Origin: Acidobacteriota bacterium
GTDB taxonomy: Bacteria > Acidobacteriota > Blastocatellia > Pyrinomonadales > Pyrinomonadaceae
Reading direction: 5' to 3'
Assembly: GCA_016715115.1 (NCBI GenBank)
Contig: JADKBM010000016.1
Coordinates: 1,240,001-1,304,000 of the forward strand
Length of the DNA: 64,000 bases
Both the position numbers and the translations under genes were made by a program. The notes beneath the pieces were generated by a model. It made no database searches. It saw only the letters and a program-made list of their open reading frames with translations, and had not been told where the DNA came from. Of the stretch, positions 16,919 through 24,835 are shown one piece after another (positions within the stretch are counted from its first letter, which is position 1; every line of letters begins with the position of its first letter).

Positions 16919-18199
16919 TTAATGAAAACTGCTTTGCAGAACCTGATCGCCAAGCGAATCTGCACCGCGATGAAGGCTCGAAAGCCTCTCTTCGATGATC
17001 TTCACGATCCGTGGCGCGGCTTTGCCGTCTCCGAACGGATTCGCAACCTCGCTGACGGACTTGATCCACGTTTCGACAGAATAGTTTTCCTCGAGCATTC
17101 GGTTGAGGTTAGCCGGATTTCCGCCGATCAGCTTGGCAACGCCGGCCCGTATTGCTTCCGGCCGCTCCGTGTTCTCACGCAAAACGAGCAGCGGTTTACC
17201 GAGACTTGGCGCCTCTTCCTGAACGCCGCCCGAATCCGAAACAATTAACCAAACCGACTTCATTAAGGTCACGAAGTTAACATAATCGAGCGGTTCTAGC
17301 AGAAACACACGTTCCTTTCCGGCCAACGTTTCTTCGGTGACCTGCCTTACGTTCGGATTCGGATGCACCGGGAAAAACAGACAGACGTCTTGATGGCGAT
17401 GAACGAAATCACGCAGAACGCGAAGGTTGTCGCCCATCACGTCGCCAAAACTCTCGCGCCGATGAGTCGTCAACAAGATCCGCTTCATCCCTTCAGTGGA
17501 CTCGAGCAATCGCGCGATTTCCGGATTTGGCTTCGACATCTTCAGGATCGCGTTCAATGAGTCGACCACCGGATTGCCGGTGACGAAGATGCGTTCGCTG
17601 GCGACGTTCTCGGAAAGCAGGTTTCCGCGGTTCGCTTCGGTCGCCGCAAAATGAACGGCCGCGATCTGGGAGATAACGCGCCGGTTCATTTCCTCGGGAA
17701 AAGGACTATGAATACTCCCGCTGCGGAGTCCTGCCTCAACGTGGGCGACCGGAATGCGGCGATTGAATCCGGCCAGCGCGCCGGCCAGCGCCGTCGACGT
17801 ATCTCCCTGAACAACAATAAGATCCGGACGTTCGGAAAGAAGAATCTTGTCCAGTTTCGCTAGCACACGGGAACAAACCTCGTTCGGCGACTGGTTCTTT
17901 CGCATCACTCCGAGGTTGAAATCGGTTTCGATGCAAAGCATCTTCAGAAACGGTTTTAAGAGCTCGCGATGCTGACTCGACGTGACGACGATGGTCTGGA
18001 AGAAGCGCTTTCGCAATTCGTGTATTATGGGCGCCAACTTGATCGCCTCAGGTCGGGTTCCAAAGAGTACGAGAACTTTCAGACCCAAGTCGACCGATGG
18101 ATCTCGCCGTTTTCTCTTTTTGTATGCTCCGCTGTCTTGCATTCTTGAGTTCTTTTTGTCGAACGGAAATTCAACCACTGTCATATACGGCCAACGCAA
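16919..18199 (-). CDS. wecB: UDP-N-acetylglucosamine 2-epimerase (non-hydrolysing)
   Basis: The protein has 426 residues in the longest reading. Family motifs are GTRPEAIKLAP, VQGDTST, HVEAGLRSG, SDSGGVQEEAP and RENTERPEA. It converts UDP-GlcNAc, or in WbpI-type paralogues the diacetylated uronate, to the manno-configured sugar nucleotide. With the aminotransferase, dehydrogenase and acetyltransferase encoded downstream it fits the last step of a UDP-ManNAc3NAcA-like route. The start is uncertain: TTG at 18199 has GGAA upstream, ATG at 18184 or 18142 is also possible, and homologues usually begin about 5-10 residues before GTRPE. Confidence 0.9.
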   Translation of the reverse strand: MRWPYMTVVEFPFDKKNSRMQDSGAYKKRKRRDPSVDLGLKVLVLFGTRPEAIKLAPIIHELRKRFFQTIVVTSSQHRELLKPFLKMLCIETDFNLGVMRKNQSPNEVCSRVLAKLDKILLSERPDLIVVQGDTSTALAGALAGFNRRIPVAHVEAGLRSGSIHSPFPEEMNRRVISQIAAVHFAATEANRGNLLSENVASERIFVTGNPVVDSLNAILKMSKPNPEIARLLESTEGMKRILLTTHRRESFGDVMGDNLRVLRDFVHRHQDVCLFFPVHPNPNVRQVTEETLAGKERVFLLEPLDYVNFVTLMKSVWLIVSDSGGVQEEAPSLGKPLLVLRENTERPEAIRAGVAKLIGGNPANLNRMLEENYSVETWIKSVSEVANPFGDGKAAPRIVKIIEERLSSLHRGADSLGDQVLQSSFH

Positions 18200-18352
18200 G
18201 GAATGTTCCGCTTATCGCTTCTTTTTGTTTTTGCTTGGGATAATCAAAAAACGCCGTGTTCTCAGAAATAAATGGCTGATTATTTGTAGCGAGGCTTCGC
18301 GCCAGATGATTTTACGACAATCGGGCGACGCAAAACAAGAGAATTCTTACGC

Positions 18353-18378
18353 AAAAAAGGCAGTCCGAAGACCGCCTT
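18353..18378 (-). terminator. Intrinsic terminator downstream of the ferredoxin gene
   Basis: On the minus strand AAGGCGGTC-TTCG-GACTGCCTT forms a nine-position stem with one mismatch and a UUCG tetraloop, followed immediately by six T. It starts about 30 bases after the ferredoxin stop and so separates that gene from the polysaccharide run. Confidence 0.8.
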
Positions 18379-18406
18379 CATTCGCAAAAAAACTCGATCG
18401 AAGCAT

Positions 18407-18703
18407 TTATTCCGGCTGGCCTTTGCAACTCGAACCGTACAACGCCGGCTGCTTGGTGCTAATGATCGGATAGTTCTCCGCTTCGGCGTTCTTCTCAAGC
18501 CAGCCCATATATTCCTCCGGGATCGACATATCGGAGAAGATCGCTTCAACCGGACATTCCGGCAAGCAAGCGTCGCAGTCGATACAGGTGTCGGGATTGA
18601 TCAACAATTTGTCCGGCAGTTCGTGGAACGCTTCGACCGGACAAACCGCAGCGCAGTCCGTATATTTGCAGTCAACACAAGGTTCGGTTACAACGTATGT
18701 CAT
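18407..18703 (-). CDS. Ferredoxin (FdxA-type, two iron-sulfur clusters)
   Basis: The protein has 98 residues. The start MTYVVTEPCVDCKYTDC matches the N-terminus of seven-iron ferredoxins, so the longer in-frame upstream reading to 18790 is rejected. Cys motifs CVDCKYTDCAAVCP and CIDCDACLPECP bind one [3Fe-4S]/[4Fe-4S] and one [4Fe-4S] cluster. It is a small cytoplasmic electron carrier. It is divergent from glpX, with a 148-base shared upstream region, and is followed by a strong terminator. Confidence 0.9.
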   Translation of the reverse strand: MTYVVTEPCVDCKYTDCAAVCPVEAFHELPDKLLINPDTCIDCDACLPECPVEAIFSDMSIPEEYMGWLEKNAEAENYPIISTKQPALYGSSCKGQPE

Positions 18704-18771
18704 CTCAGTGAAAAAGTCTCCTAAAGTATCTCCTCGAAACCAAAATAAAACCGTAATATCCTGAGCGTTAC

Positions 18772-18802
18772 TTGTCAAATCGCGAGGCACAAGTGTTACA
18801 AT
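18772..18802 (+). promoter_or_regulatory. Candidate sigma-70-type promoter for glpX
   Basis: TTGTCA at 18772-18777 and TACAAT at 18797-18802 are separated by 19 bases, and a TG one base before the -10 gives an extended -10 element. The glpX start is 49 bases downstream. The -35 word read on the other strand is TTGACA, so divergent promoters may overlap here. The spacing is longer than ideal. Confidence 0.35.
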
Positions 18803-18851
18803 GCCATCGTTATAAACACGCGTTTACAGGCTATTTTAAAGGACAACTTAT

Positions 18852-19895
18852 ATGACGAAACTTAAAGCGGAACGTGAATTGGCGCTCGATTTTCTTCGGG
18901 TCACTGAAGCCGCGGCGATCGAATCGGCGCGAACGATGGGGCAGGGCGACCGCAAGCACAGCGATCACGTCGCGGTCGAGGCGATGCGCAACGTGATGGA
19001 CACGGTCCCGATGAGGGGCCGGATCGTGATCGGCGAGGGTGAAAGAGACGAAGCGCCGATGCTATACATCGGCGAAGAGCTCGGCGGAGGAATGTTCTCC
19101 GACGAGGCGCGCGCCGAATTTCCGGAAGTCGATATCGCGGTCGACCCGCTTGAGGGCACGAATCTTTGCGCGCTCGGCGGAAACAACGCGATCGCGGTAC
19201 TGGCGGCGGCCGAACGCGGCGGATTGCTCAACGCGCCGGACATCTATATGGACAAGATCGTCGTCGGCCCGAGCTGCCGAGGATCGGTCGATATCGATGC
19301 TCCGGTCCTTGAGAATCTCAAGAACATTGCGCGTCGACTCGGACGCGACGTCGATGATCTGACGGTCATCTGTCTGGATCGCCCGCGTCACAGACAACTC
19401 GTGCAGGAAGTGCGTGCGTCGGGTGCGCGCATTCGGTTGATCTCGGACGGCGATCTTTCGGCCGGCATTTCGGCGGCGGTCGCGGGCACGAACATCCACG
19501 CGCTGATGGGCATTGGCGGCGCACCTGAAGGCGTCATCACGGCGGCGGCGATGAAATGTCTGAACGGCGAGATCCAGGCGAAATTGGTTTGGGACCCCGA
19601 ACGCCTCGGTGTCGATAAATCGAAAGTCCCGCCGGCAGAAGAAGTTATGGAGCGTTTGAGGTCGATGGGGATTTCGGATCCGAACAAGATTTACGACACG
19701 AACGACCTCGCGCCGGGCAAGAAGATCATCTTTGCCGCGACCGGTGTCACCGACGGGGCCCTGCTCCGCGGCGTGCGGTTCTTCGGTGCCGGAAAGCGGA
19801 CACACTCGGTCGTGATGACGACGGATTCACGCCATATCCGCTTCGTCGACACGGTCCACGTCGAAGGCGGTCCGGATGCGGTCATTCGATTTTAG
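18852..19895 (+). CDS. glpX: Class II fructose-1,6-bisphosphatase
   Basis: This 347-residue protein hydrolyses fructose 1,6-bisphosphate to fructose 6-phosphate in gluconeogenesis in the cytoplasm. GlpX signatures are GEGERDEAPML (residues ~61-71), the metal site DPLEGTN, SDGD and GGAPEGVITAAAM. The start has AAAGGACA as ribosome-binding site about 6-8 bases upstream. Members of this family in some bacteria also act on sedoheptulose 1,7-bisphosphate. The stop codon lies at the very edge of the low-complexity array that fills the next gap. Confidence 0.95.
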   Translation: MTKLKAERELALDFLRVTEAAAIESARTMGQGDRKHSDHVAVEAMRNVMDTVPMRGRIVIGEGERDEAPMLYIGEELGGGMFSDEARAEFPEVDIAVDPLEGTNLCALGGNNAIAVLAAAERGGLLNAPDIYMDKIVVGPSCRGSVDIDAPVLENLKNIARRLGRDVDDLTVICLDRPRHRQLVQEVRASGARIRLISDGDLSAGISAAVAGTNIHALMGIGGAPEGVITAAAMKCLNGEIQAKLVWDPERLGVDKSKVPPAEEVMERLRSMGISDPNKIYDTNDLAPGKKIIFAATGVTDGALLRGVRFFGAGKRTHSVVMTTDSRHIRFVDTVHVEGGPDAVIRF

Positions 19896-20196
19896 ATTTT
19901 GGATTTTGGATTCTTGGAATCCTTTGGAATCCTGGAATCCTGGAATCCTGGAATCCTGGAATCTTGGAATCCTGGAATCTGGAATCCTGGAATCCTTTGG
20001 AATCCCGGAATCCTTTGGAATCCTGGAATCCTTTGGAATCCCGGAATCCTTTGGAATCTTGGAATCTGGAATCCTGGGTCCTGGAATCTTGGATCCTGGA
20101 ATCTGGAATCCTTTGGAATCTGGAATCCTTTGGAATCTGGAATCTGGAATCCTTTGGAATCTGGAATCCTGAATTGTGGAATCTTGGAATCCTGGA
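19896..20196. repeat. GGAATCCT/TTGGAATCCT intergenic array
   Basis: The array spans 301 bases from the glpX stop to the start codon of the DUF2085 gene. After a GATTTTGGATTTTGG lead-in, it consists of about 30 imperfect copies of GGAATCCT, GGAATCT and TTGGAATCCT in one orientation. It has no stop codons in several frames, which produces spurious SWNPGIL-type translations. The last copy, GGAATG, supplies the start codon of the next gene, and the copy before it supplies the GGA of its ribosome-binding site. Confidence 0.85.
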
Positions 20197-20730
20197 ATGA
20201 CGAATCAGTATATCGGAATTGAACTCGCCGAGTTCTTTCGCCGTCAGGCGCGAAGGGTTTGGATAGGCGCGCTTATCGTCGCGCTCACGTGGGTCGTTCT
20301 CATACTCCTGCCACCTGTTGCCGAAGCGGCCGGTTTCAACGGCGTCAGTGCTGGATTCTACAACGCGTTTTCGTTCATTTGCCATCAAATGCCGGACCGT
20401 TCGTTTCACGTTCTTGGCCACAAGTTCGGCGTTTGCTCGCGTTGTTTCGGCGTTTACTTTGGCCTGCTCGCCGGATTCGCCATCTATCCGATGCTGCGTC
20501 CGGTCGACATCATCGAACCGTTTCCGCGTTTCTGGCTTTTTGGCGCAATGGTGCCGATCGGCATCGACTGGACGCTGACGATCTTCGGCATCTGGGAGAA
20601 CACTTTCACGACCCGGTTCGTCACCGGATCGATCCTCGGCATCGCGTGCGCGGTCTTCATCGTCCCTGCCCTGGTTGAGATATTTCGCCTGACCACGGGA
20701 GCGAAAATGCAAAAAAGGTCGTCCGAATGA
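20197..20730 (+). CDS. DUF2085 family membrane protein
   Basis: The protein has 177 residues. The start MTNQYIGIEL is taken because the codons before it are array repeats. About four membrane helices are visible. The family signature is clear: CHQMPDRSFHVLGHKFGVCSRCFGVY contains conserved Cys and His residues that may bind metal at the membrane face. The function of DUF2085 is unknown. Expression may depend on the repeat array, which forms its entire leader. Confidence 0.8.
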   Translation: MTNQYIGIELAEFFRRQARRVWIGALIVALTWVVLILLPPVAEAAGFNGVSAGFYNAFSFICHQMPDRSFHVLGHKFGVCSRCFGVYFGLLAGFAIYPMLRPVDIIEPFPRFWLFGAMVPIGIDWTLTIFGIWENTFTTRFVTGSILGIACAVFIVPALVEIFRLTTGAKMQKRSSE

Positions 20731-20737
20731 CGACCTT
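20715..20737 (+). terminator. Hairpin at the end of the DUF2085 gene
   Basis: AAGGTCGTC (20715-20723) pairs with GACGACCTT (20729-20737) around a five-base loop and spans the stop codon. Only a weak pyrimidine stretch follows, so termination efficiency is uncertain. Confidence 0.45.
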
Positions 20738-20919
20738 CTCATCTATGTTCTTTCTCTGTTACTAATCTACGATAAGCGTGTTTGCGGCTTGCCTCAAACC
20801 GGCGCGCCGACTGATAGTAAAAGCGATTATATTTACTTATGTATTCCATTGCAACCGCATCCGCAACATTTCTTTGGAACTAAACATCACCAAATGAAGT
20901 ATTTAGGATAACGCCGCTG

Positions 20920-20937
20920 ATCCGGGGCCGGATTTTT
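20920..20937 (+). terminator. Candidate intrinsic terminator
   Basis: ATCCGG/CCGGAT around a tight loop is followed by five T, about 190 bases after the DUF2085 gene and 30 bases before the next start. The rest of the gap 20731-20966 shows no gene. Confidence 0.45.
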
Positions 20938-20966
20938 ATTGACTAATCCACCCGCGTGGAGCAGAA

Positions 20967-21275
20967 TTGAGGTTAACTCCGGCTGACAAGATTAAGATGC
21001 GATTAAGCGAAGAAACTGCAGTTCAGAAGGCGAGAGCCGACCTATCACATAGGCTCGGTGTCAGCGAGAGCGCGATTCAAACCGCGTCGGTGGTCAAGAC
21101 CGACTTTCCCGATATGTCGCTCGGAGCGGGCGTCAGCGGTGAGATGTCGGCGCAGATGATCGCCACGGGCTGGTTGATCAAGCTATCCGTCGCCGGCAAA
21201 ACTTATGAATATCGCGCCGACAAATCGCATCTTCGTTTGGTCGGTTTCGCGGGAAAGAATTTCGTTATTGATTAA
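20967..21275 (+). CDS. Small hypothetical protein
   Basis: The protein has up to 102 residues. TTG at 20967 has GGAG six bases upstream; ATG at 20997 is the alternative and gives 92 residues. There is no signal peptide or membrane segment. The C-terminal half (ATGWLIKLSVAGKTYEYRAD, then LRLVGF) looks like a PepSY-type or similar small beta domain. I do not recognise the family. The base composition matches the neighbours. Confidence 0.55.
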   Translation: MRLTPADKIKMRLSEETAVQKARADLSHRLGVSESAIQTASVVKTDFPDMSLGAGVSGEMSAQMIATGWLIKLSVAGKTYEYRADKSHLRLVGFAGKNFVID

Positions 21276-21347
21276 TGCCGGGCTTGTTGGATTTGGCTTT
21301 CACCCGAATGCCGTCCATACGGCCCGAAATTGTTTGGGGTAAAAACA

Positions 21348-22781
21348 ATGAATCGAAATAACATCTGGATACATTTGTGCATCGCGGTGACCTTGATCAC
21401 GATGGCGGCGGTTTGGGGACAGATCCGGCGTTGGCAGGCTTCATCGCCGGTCGATTCGGTGACACGGAGCGAAACCAAAAAGCAGTCGAAACCGATCGCC
21501 GTTAAACGTTCGAGCGATGAACGCGAACCCGAAGTTCTGGTGAAGTTTCGCTCCGGCGTACCCGTGGAAGCAGTGAAGAAACTGGCGGCGAAGAACAACG
21601 ACCGCGTCGAAGATTCGATCGAATCCGTTTCCGGGTTGTTTTCGATCGATGACCTCGACAACGCCGACGCCGCAAAAGTTGCCGAACAATACTCCGCGAT
21701 GACTGACCTCGTTGCCTACGCCGAGCCGAATCTGCGCATCCAGCTCGACCCTGCGGAATCTTCGAAGCCGGTCGCCGAAGCCGATCCGACCGAACCGACC
21801 GACGGTAAAACCCCGAACGATCCCTATTTCAACGAGCAATGGGCCCTTAAGAACTCCGGTCAGGACGGCGGAAAGGCGGAAGCCGATCTTTCGGCGATCA
21901 AGGCTTGGACGAAAACGACCGGAAGCGGAAAGGTCGTCATCGCGGTCCTCGACACCGGCGTCGATTATACCCACGCGGATCTCGCGCCGAATATGTGGTT
22001 CCGTCCGGACAACCTGCCGCAATACAAGGATGATGATCTCGGATTGGTGAACGATAGTCGCGGTTTCAATTCGGCCGACAATCAAAACGATCCGATGGAC
22101 GAGAACGGTCACGGGACCCATTGCGCCGGGATCATCGGCGCCGAGGGCAACAATGAAGAAGGCATTTCGGGAATCAACTGGAAGGTCGAGATAATGCCGC
22201 TCAAATTCCTTGGGCGTGGCGGATTCGGGACGACCAAGGACGCGATCGAGGCAATCAACTACGCGGTCGACCGCAAGCGCAATGGCGTCAACATCCGCGT
22301 TATCAGCGCCTCTTGGGGCTCGACGCAGTATTCAAAAGCCCTCGAAGACGCGATCCGCGCCGCCGGAGAAGCCGGGATCCTGTTCGTCGCCGCAGCCGGA
22401 AACAGCAGTACCGACAATGACAAACGGCCGCATTATCCGTCGAATTACGATTTACCGAACGTCATCAGCGTCGCGGCGCTCGACCGTAATGATACGTTGG
22501 CGTCGTTTTCAAATTTCGGCGCGAAAACCGTTCATATCGCCGCGCCGGGTCGCGAGATCCTCTCGACCTGGCTCAACGACGATTACCGTGAAGCATCGGG
22601 AACGTCGATGGCGACACCCTATGTTTCAGGAACAGCCGCGCTCGTACTCGCGCTCGAGCCTAATCTCAAGGTCGAGCAACTTCGCGATCGCTTGCTGAAA
22701 TCGGTCGACAAGATCGACTCTTTGAACGGCAAGGTCGCGAGCGGCGGAAGGCTCAACGCCGCCAAGGCGGTCGGCAACTGA
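21348..22781 (+). CDS. Secreted subtilisin-like serine protease (peptidase S8)
   Basis: The protein has 477 residues with an N-terminal signal anchor (IWIHLCIAVTLITMAAVWG). Residues ~65-140 form an inhibitor-type prodomain (EVLVKFRSGVPVEAV). The catalytic triad is visible in VIAVLDTGVD (Asp), ENGHGTHCAG (His) and SGTSMATPYVSG (Ser), with AAAGNSS for the oxyanion Asn. The ATG at 21348 follows GGGG and is preferred to the upstream TTG at 21330. An efficient terminator follows, so the gene is probably monocistronic. Confidence 0.93.
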   Translation: MNRNNIWIHLCIAVTLITMAAVWGQIRRWQASSPVDSVTRSETKKQSKPIAVKRSSDEREPEVLVKFRSGVPVEAVKKLAAKNNDRVEDSIESVSGLFSIDDLDNADAAKVAEQYSAMTDLVAYAEPNLRIQLDPAESSKPVAEADPTEPTDGKTPNDPYFNEQWALKNSGQDGGKAEADLSAIKAWTKTTGSGKVVIAVLDTGVDYTHADLAPNMWFRPDNLPQYKDDDLGLVNDSRGFNSADNQNDPMDENGHGTHCAGIIGAEGNNEEGISGINWKVEIMPLKFLGRGGFGTTKDAIEAINYAVDRKRNGVNIRVISASWGSTQYSKALEDAIRAAGEAGILFVAAAGNSSTDNDKRPHYPSNYDLPNVISVAALDRNDTLASFSNFGAKTVHIAAPGREILSTWLNDDYREASGTSMATPYVSGTAALVLALEPNLKVEQLRDRLLKSVDKIDSLNGKVASGGRLNAAKAVGN

Positions 22782-22808
22782 CCGACGGCATTCGACAATT
22801 CGGCACTC

Positions 22809-22835
22809 AAAAGGCGGTCTTCGGGCCGCCTTTTT
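22809..22835 (+). terminator. Intrinsic terminator after the S8 protease
   Basis: GGCGG (22813-22817) and CCGCC (22826-22830), flanked by four A and five T, form a strong hairpin with U tract 30-50 bases after the stop. The loop region TCTTCGGG resembles that of the terminator after the ferredoxin gene. Confidence 0.85.
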
Positions 22836-22984
22836 CGTCGCCGACAATCTCGTTTGCGTGACTGACCATTTGGAACACACGGTGCCGAAGTCGTTCAATG
22901 ATTTCGCGAAGCGCCCGATCCTAATGCCGCGCTAACTCTCTTATTTGCAGTACTTACAATCTTGTTAATTGGGACCCGACGCCT

Positions 22985-23001
22985 TTGGCACACCCTTTGC
23001 T
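22985..23001 (+). promoter_or_regulatory. Candidate sigma-54 promoter
   Basis: TTGGCACACCCTTTGCT has the invariant GG (22987-22988) and GC (22999-23000) exactly ten bases apart, with the full TGGCAC and TTGC elements of the -24/-12 consensus. Transcription would start near 23012, giving a leader of about 74 bases before the secreted-protein gene at 23086. Confidence 0.65.
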
Positions 23002-23085
23002 GAAAGCAATCGCGGAGGCAAAGGCAGTCTTGCCGACGAGGTTAACGATTGAGCATTGCCAAATTCAGTAAAAGGAGAAACCAAA

Positions 23086-23655
23086 ATGAACCGAATCAAA
23101 AAACTAATTACTTTGTTTGCTTTTTCTATGCTTGTCCTTGGCCTTCCGACGCTCGCTTCCGCGCAGTGGCGTGACCGGGACCGCAATGACGATGACGACT
23201 ATCGAACCGATCGCAACGGCGATTACCGCAACAACCAGAGATACAACCGCAATCTCCAGTCAACGATCAAAAACCTGAAGAACCGCAGCAAAGAATTCGC
23301 GCGCCGGCTCGACCGCGAACTCGACCGCAGCCGCTACGACGATCGCCGGCGCGAGGATCAGTTGAACCGCCTTGCGCAGAGCTTCAAGAATGCGGCGGAC
23401 GATCTCGACGATGTTTACGATAACCGGCGCGATTCCAATCGTTCGGAGACTCAGGCCCAGCGCGTGATCCAACTCGGGAATCAGCTTGACAGCGCGCTCT
23501 ACCGCGCACGGCTGAACTACAGTCTGCAGAACGACTGGAACCGGATTCGTCAGGATCTGAACACGCTTTCCAACGCGTACCGCTACAACAATCGTAACGA
23601 TCGCAACAACCGCAACAATTCGGACTGGAAAAACAGGTTCCCGTGGCCGTTCTAG
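23086..23655 (+). CDS. Secreted Arg/Asp/Asn-rich protein
   Basis: The protein has 189 residues with a clear signal peptide (MNRIKKLITLFAF to ASAQ). The start has a strong AAAGGAG ribosome site and is preferred to an in-frame upstream codon. The mature protein is highly charged. It begins with an RDRDRNDDDDY stretch, continues as heptad-like helices (KNLKNRSKEFARRLDREL) and ends NNRNNSDWKNRFPWPF. Such proteins are common in Acidobacteriota and are uncharacterised. The upstream sigma-54 promoter and downstream terminator show it is transcribed alone, probably under stress or nutrient control. Confidence 0.8.
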   Translation: MNRIKKLITLFAFSMLVLGLPTLASAQWRDRDRNDDDDYRTDRNGDYRNNQRYNRNLQSTIKNLKNRSKEFARRLDRELDRSRYDDRRREDQLNRLAQSFKNAADDLDDVYDNRRDSNRSETQAQRVIQLGNQLDSALYRARLNYSLQNDWNRIRQDLNTLSNAYRYNNRNDRNNRNNSDWKNRFPWPF

Positions 23656-23727
23656 TCGAATACCGGATTTGATTGCGGCCCGGAAAAACCAGCCCTTCCG
23701 AAACCATTCGAGTCGCAATCAAACCAA

Positions 23728-23759
23728 GAGCCCGTGATCACGCGTCACGGGCTCTTTTT
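23728..23759 (+). terminator. Intrinsic terminator after the secreted protein gene
   Basis: GAGCCCGTGA (23728-23737) pairs perfectly with TCACGGGCTC (23745-23754), followed by five T. It is one of the clearest terminators in the window. Confidence 0.9.
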
Positions 23760-23789
23760 CTTCCCATCCGAGCTTTTCATTTCATACAC

Positions 23790-23990
23790 TCTTCCCCTTT
23801 TCCCTTTTCCCTTTTCCCTTTTCCCTTTTCACTTTTCACTTTTCACTTTTCACTTTTCCTTTTTCACTTTTCACTTTTCCTTTTTCACTTTTCACTTTTC
23901 CTTTTTCACTTTTCACTTTTCACTTTTCACTTTTCACTTTGCACTCTGCACTCCACTCTGCACTCTTCCCCTTTTCCCCTTTTCGCTTTA
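23790..23990. repeat. CTTTTCC/CTTTTCA pyrimidine array upstream of rsmI
   Basis: This ~200-base tract is made of seven-base words CTTTTCC and CTTTTCA, ending in CACTCTGCACTC words just before the rsmI start. It is almost purely pyrimidine on the plus strand. rsmI therefore has no Shine-Dalgarno sequence. The array begins shortly after the preceding terminator. Confidence 0.85.
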
Positions 23991-24001
23991 ATCTTTCAAT
24001 T

Positions 24002-24835
24002 ATGGCCGGAACTCTCTTTCTCGTCGCGACGCCGATCGGAAACCTGCAGGATATTACGCCGCGGGCGCTCGATACACTGCGATCAGTCGATGTTATCGCT
24101 TGCGAGGATACTCGTCACACCCTCAAACTCCTCAATCATTACGGGATCAAGAACAGACTCGTCAGTTATCACGAACACAACGAACACGAACGCGCGGCGC
24201 AGTTGGTCGCGGATCTTGAGAATGGACGCTCGGTCGCGGTCGTCAGCGATGCCGGAACGCCCGGGATCTGCGACCCGGGATTTCGAATCGCCGAACTTGC
24301 CCGCGCGGCCGGCGCACGCGTAATCCCGATTCCAGGCGCGGCGGCGTTCGTCAGCGCGCTCGTCGCATCCGGACTTGCGACCGATTCCTTTTTTTTCGGT
24401 GGTTTCTTGCCCGCGAAGCGGTCGGAAAGAACGAAACGGCTCGAAGAAGTGAAGCAAATCCCGGCGACGCTCATCTTCTACGAGGCTCCGCATCGACTCG
24501 TCAGGTCTCTTGCGGATTGCCGCGAAGTTCTTGGCAATCGCCGCGCGTCGGTTGCCCGGGAACTGACCAAACTGCACGAAGAGGTGGTTTGCGGAACGCT
24601 CGAAGAACTCTCAGAGCGATTCTCCGCGGACCGTGTAAAAGGTGAGATCGTCCTCGTGATCGACCGGGCCAGCGCGACGGCCGAGGTCGGCAGATCGCTG
24701 AACATCACTCTGGCCGATCGCGTCGCCGAACTCGAAGTTGACGGTCTCGACGCAAAATCAGCGCTCAAGAAGGCCGCAAAAGAGTTCGGCCTCGGAAAAT
24801 CCGAGGCCTACCGTCTCTTGAAAGTGAAAAAGTAG
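24002..24835 (+). CDS. rsmI: 16S rRNA (cytidine-1402-2'-O)-methyltransferase
   Basis: The protein has 277 residues. It uses SAM to methylate the ribose of C1402 in the decoding centre of 16S rRNA. Motifs are LFLVATPIGNLQDITPRALD at the N-terminus, CEDTRHT, SDAGTPGICDPG and the PGAAAFVSAL segment of the tetrapyrrole-methylase fold. The start MAGTLFLV is family-typical; upstream codons come from the pyrimidine array. No ribosome-binding site is visible, so initiation may be leaderless or use a weak site. The gene is convergent with the M28 peptidase. Confidence 0.95.
   Translation: MAGTLFLVATPIGNLQDITPRALDTLRSVDVIACEDTRHTLKLLNHYGIKNRLVSYHEHNEHERAAQLVADLENGRSVAVVSDAGTPGICDPGFRIAELARAAGARVIPIPGAAAFVSALVASGLATDSFFFGGFLPAKRSERTKRLEEVKQIPATLIFYEAPHRLVRSLADCREVLGNRRASVARELTKLHEEVVCGTLEELSERFSADRVKGEIVLVIDRASATAEVGRSLNITLADRVAELEVDGLDAKSALKKAAKEFGLGKSEAYRLLKVKK

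Noticed and set aside
19899..20222. Long open frames encoding SWNPGIL-type repeat peptides across the GGAATCC array
   Set aside because: Low-complexity translations appear in several frames and both strands because the repeat lacks stop codons. There is no ribosome site, and the array sits exactly in an intergenic gap.
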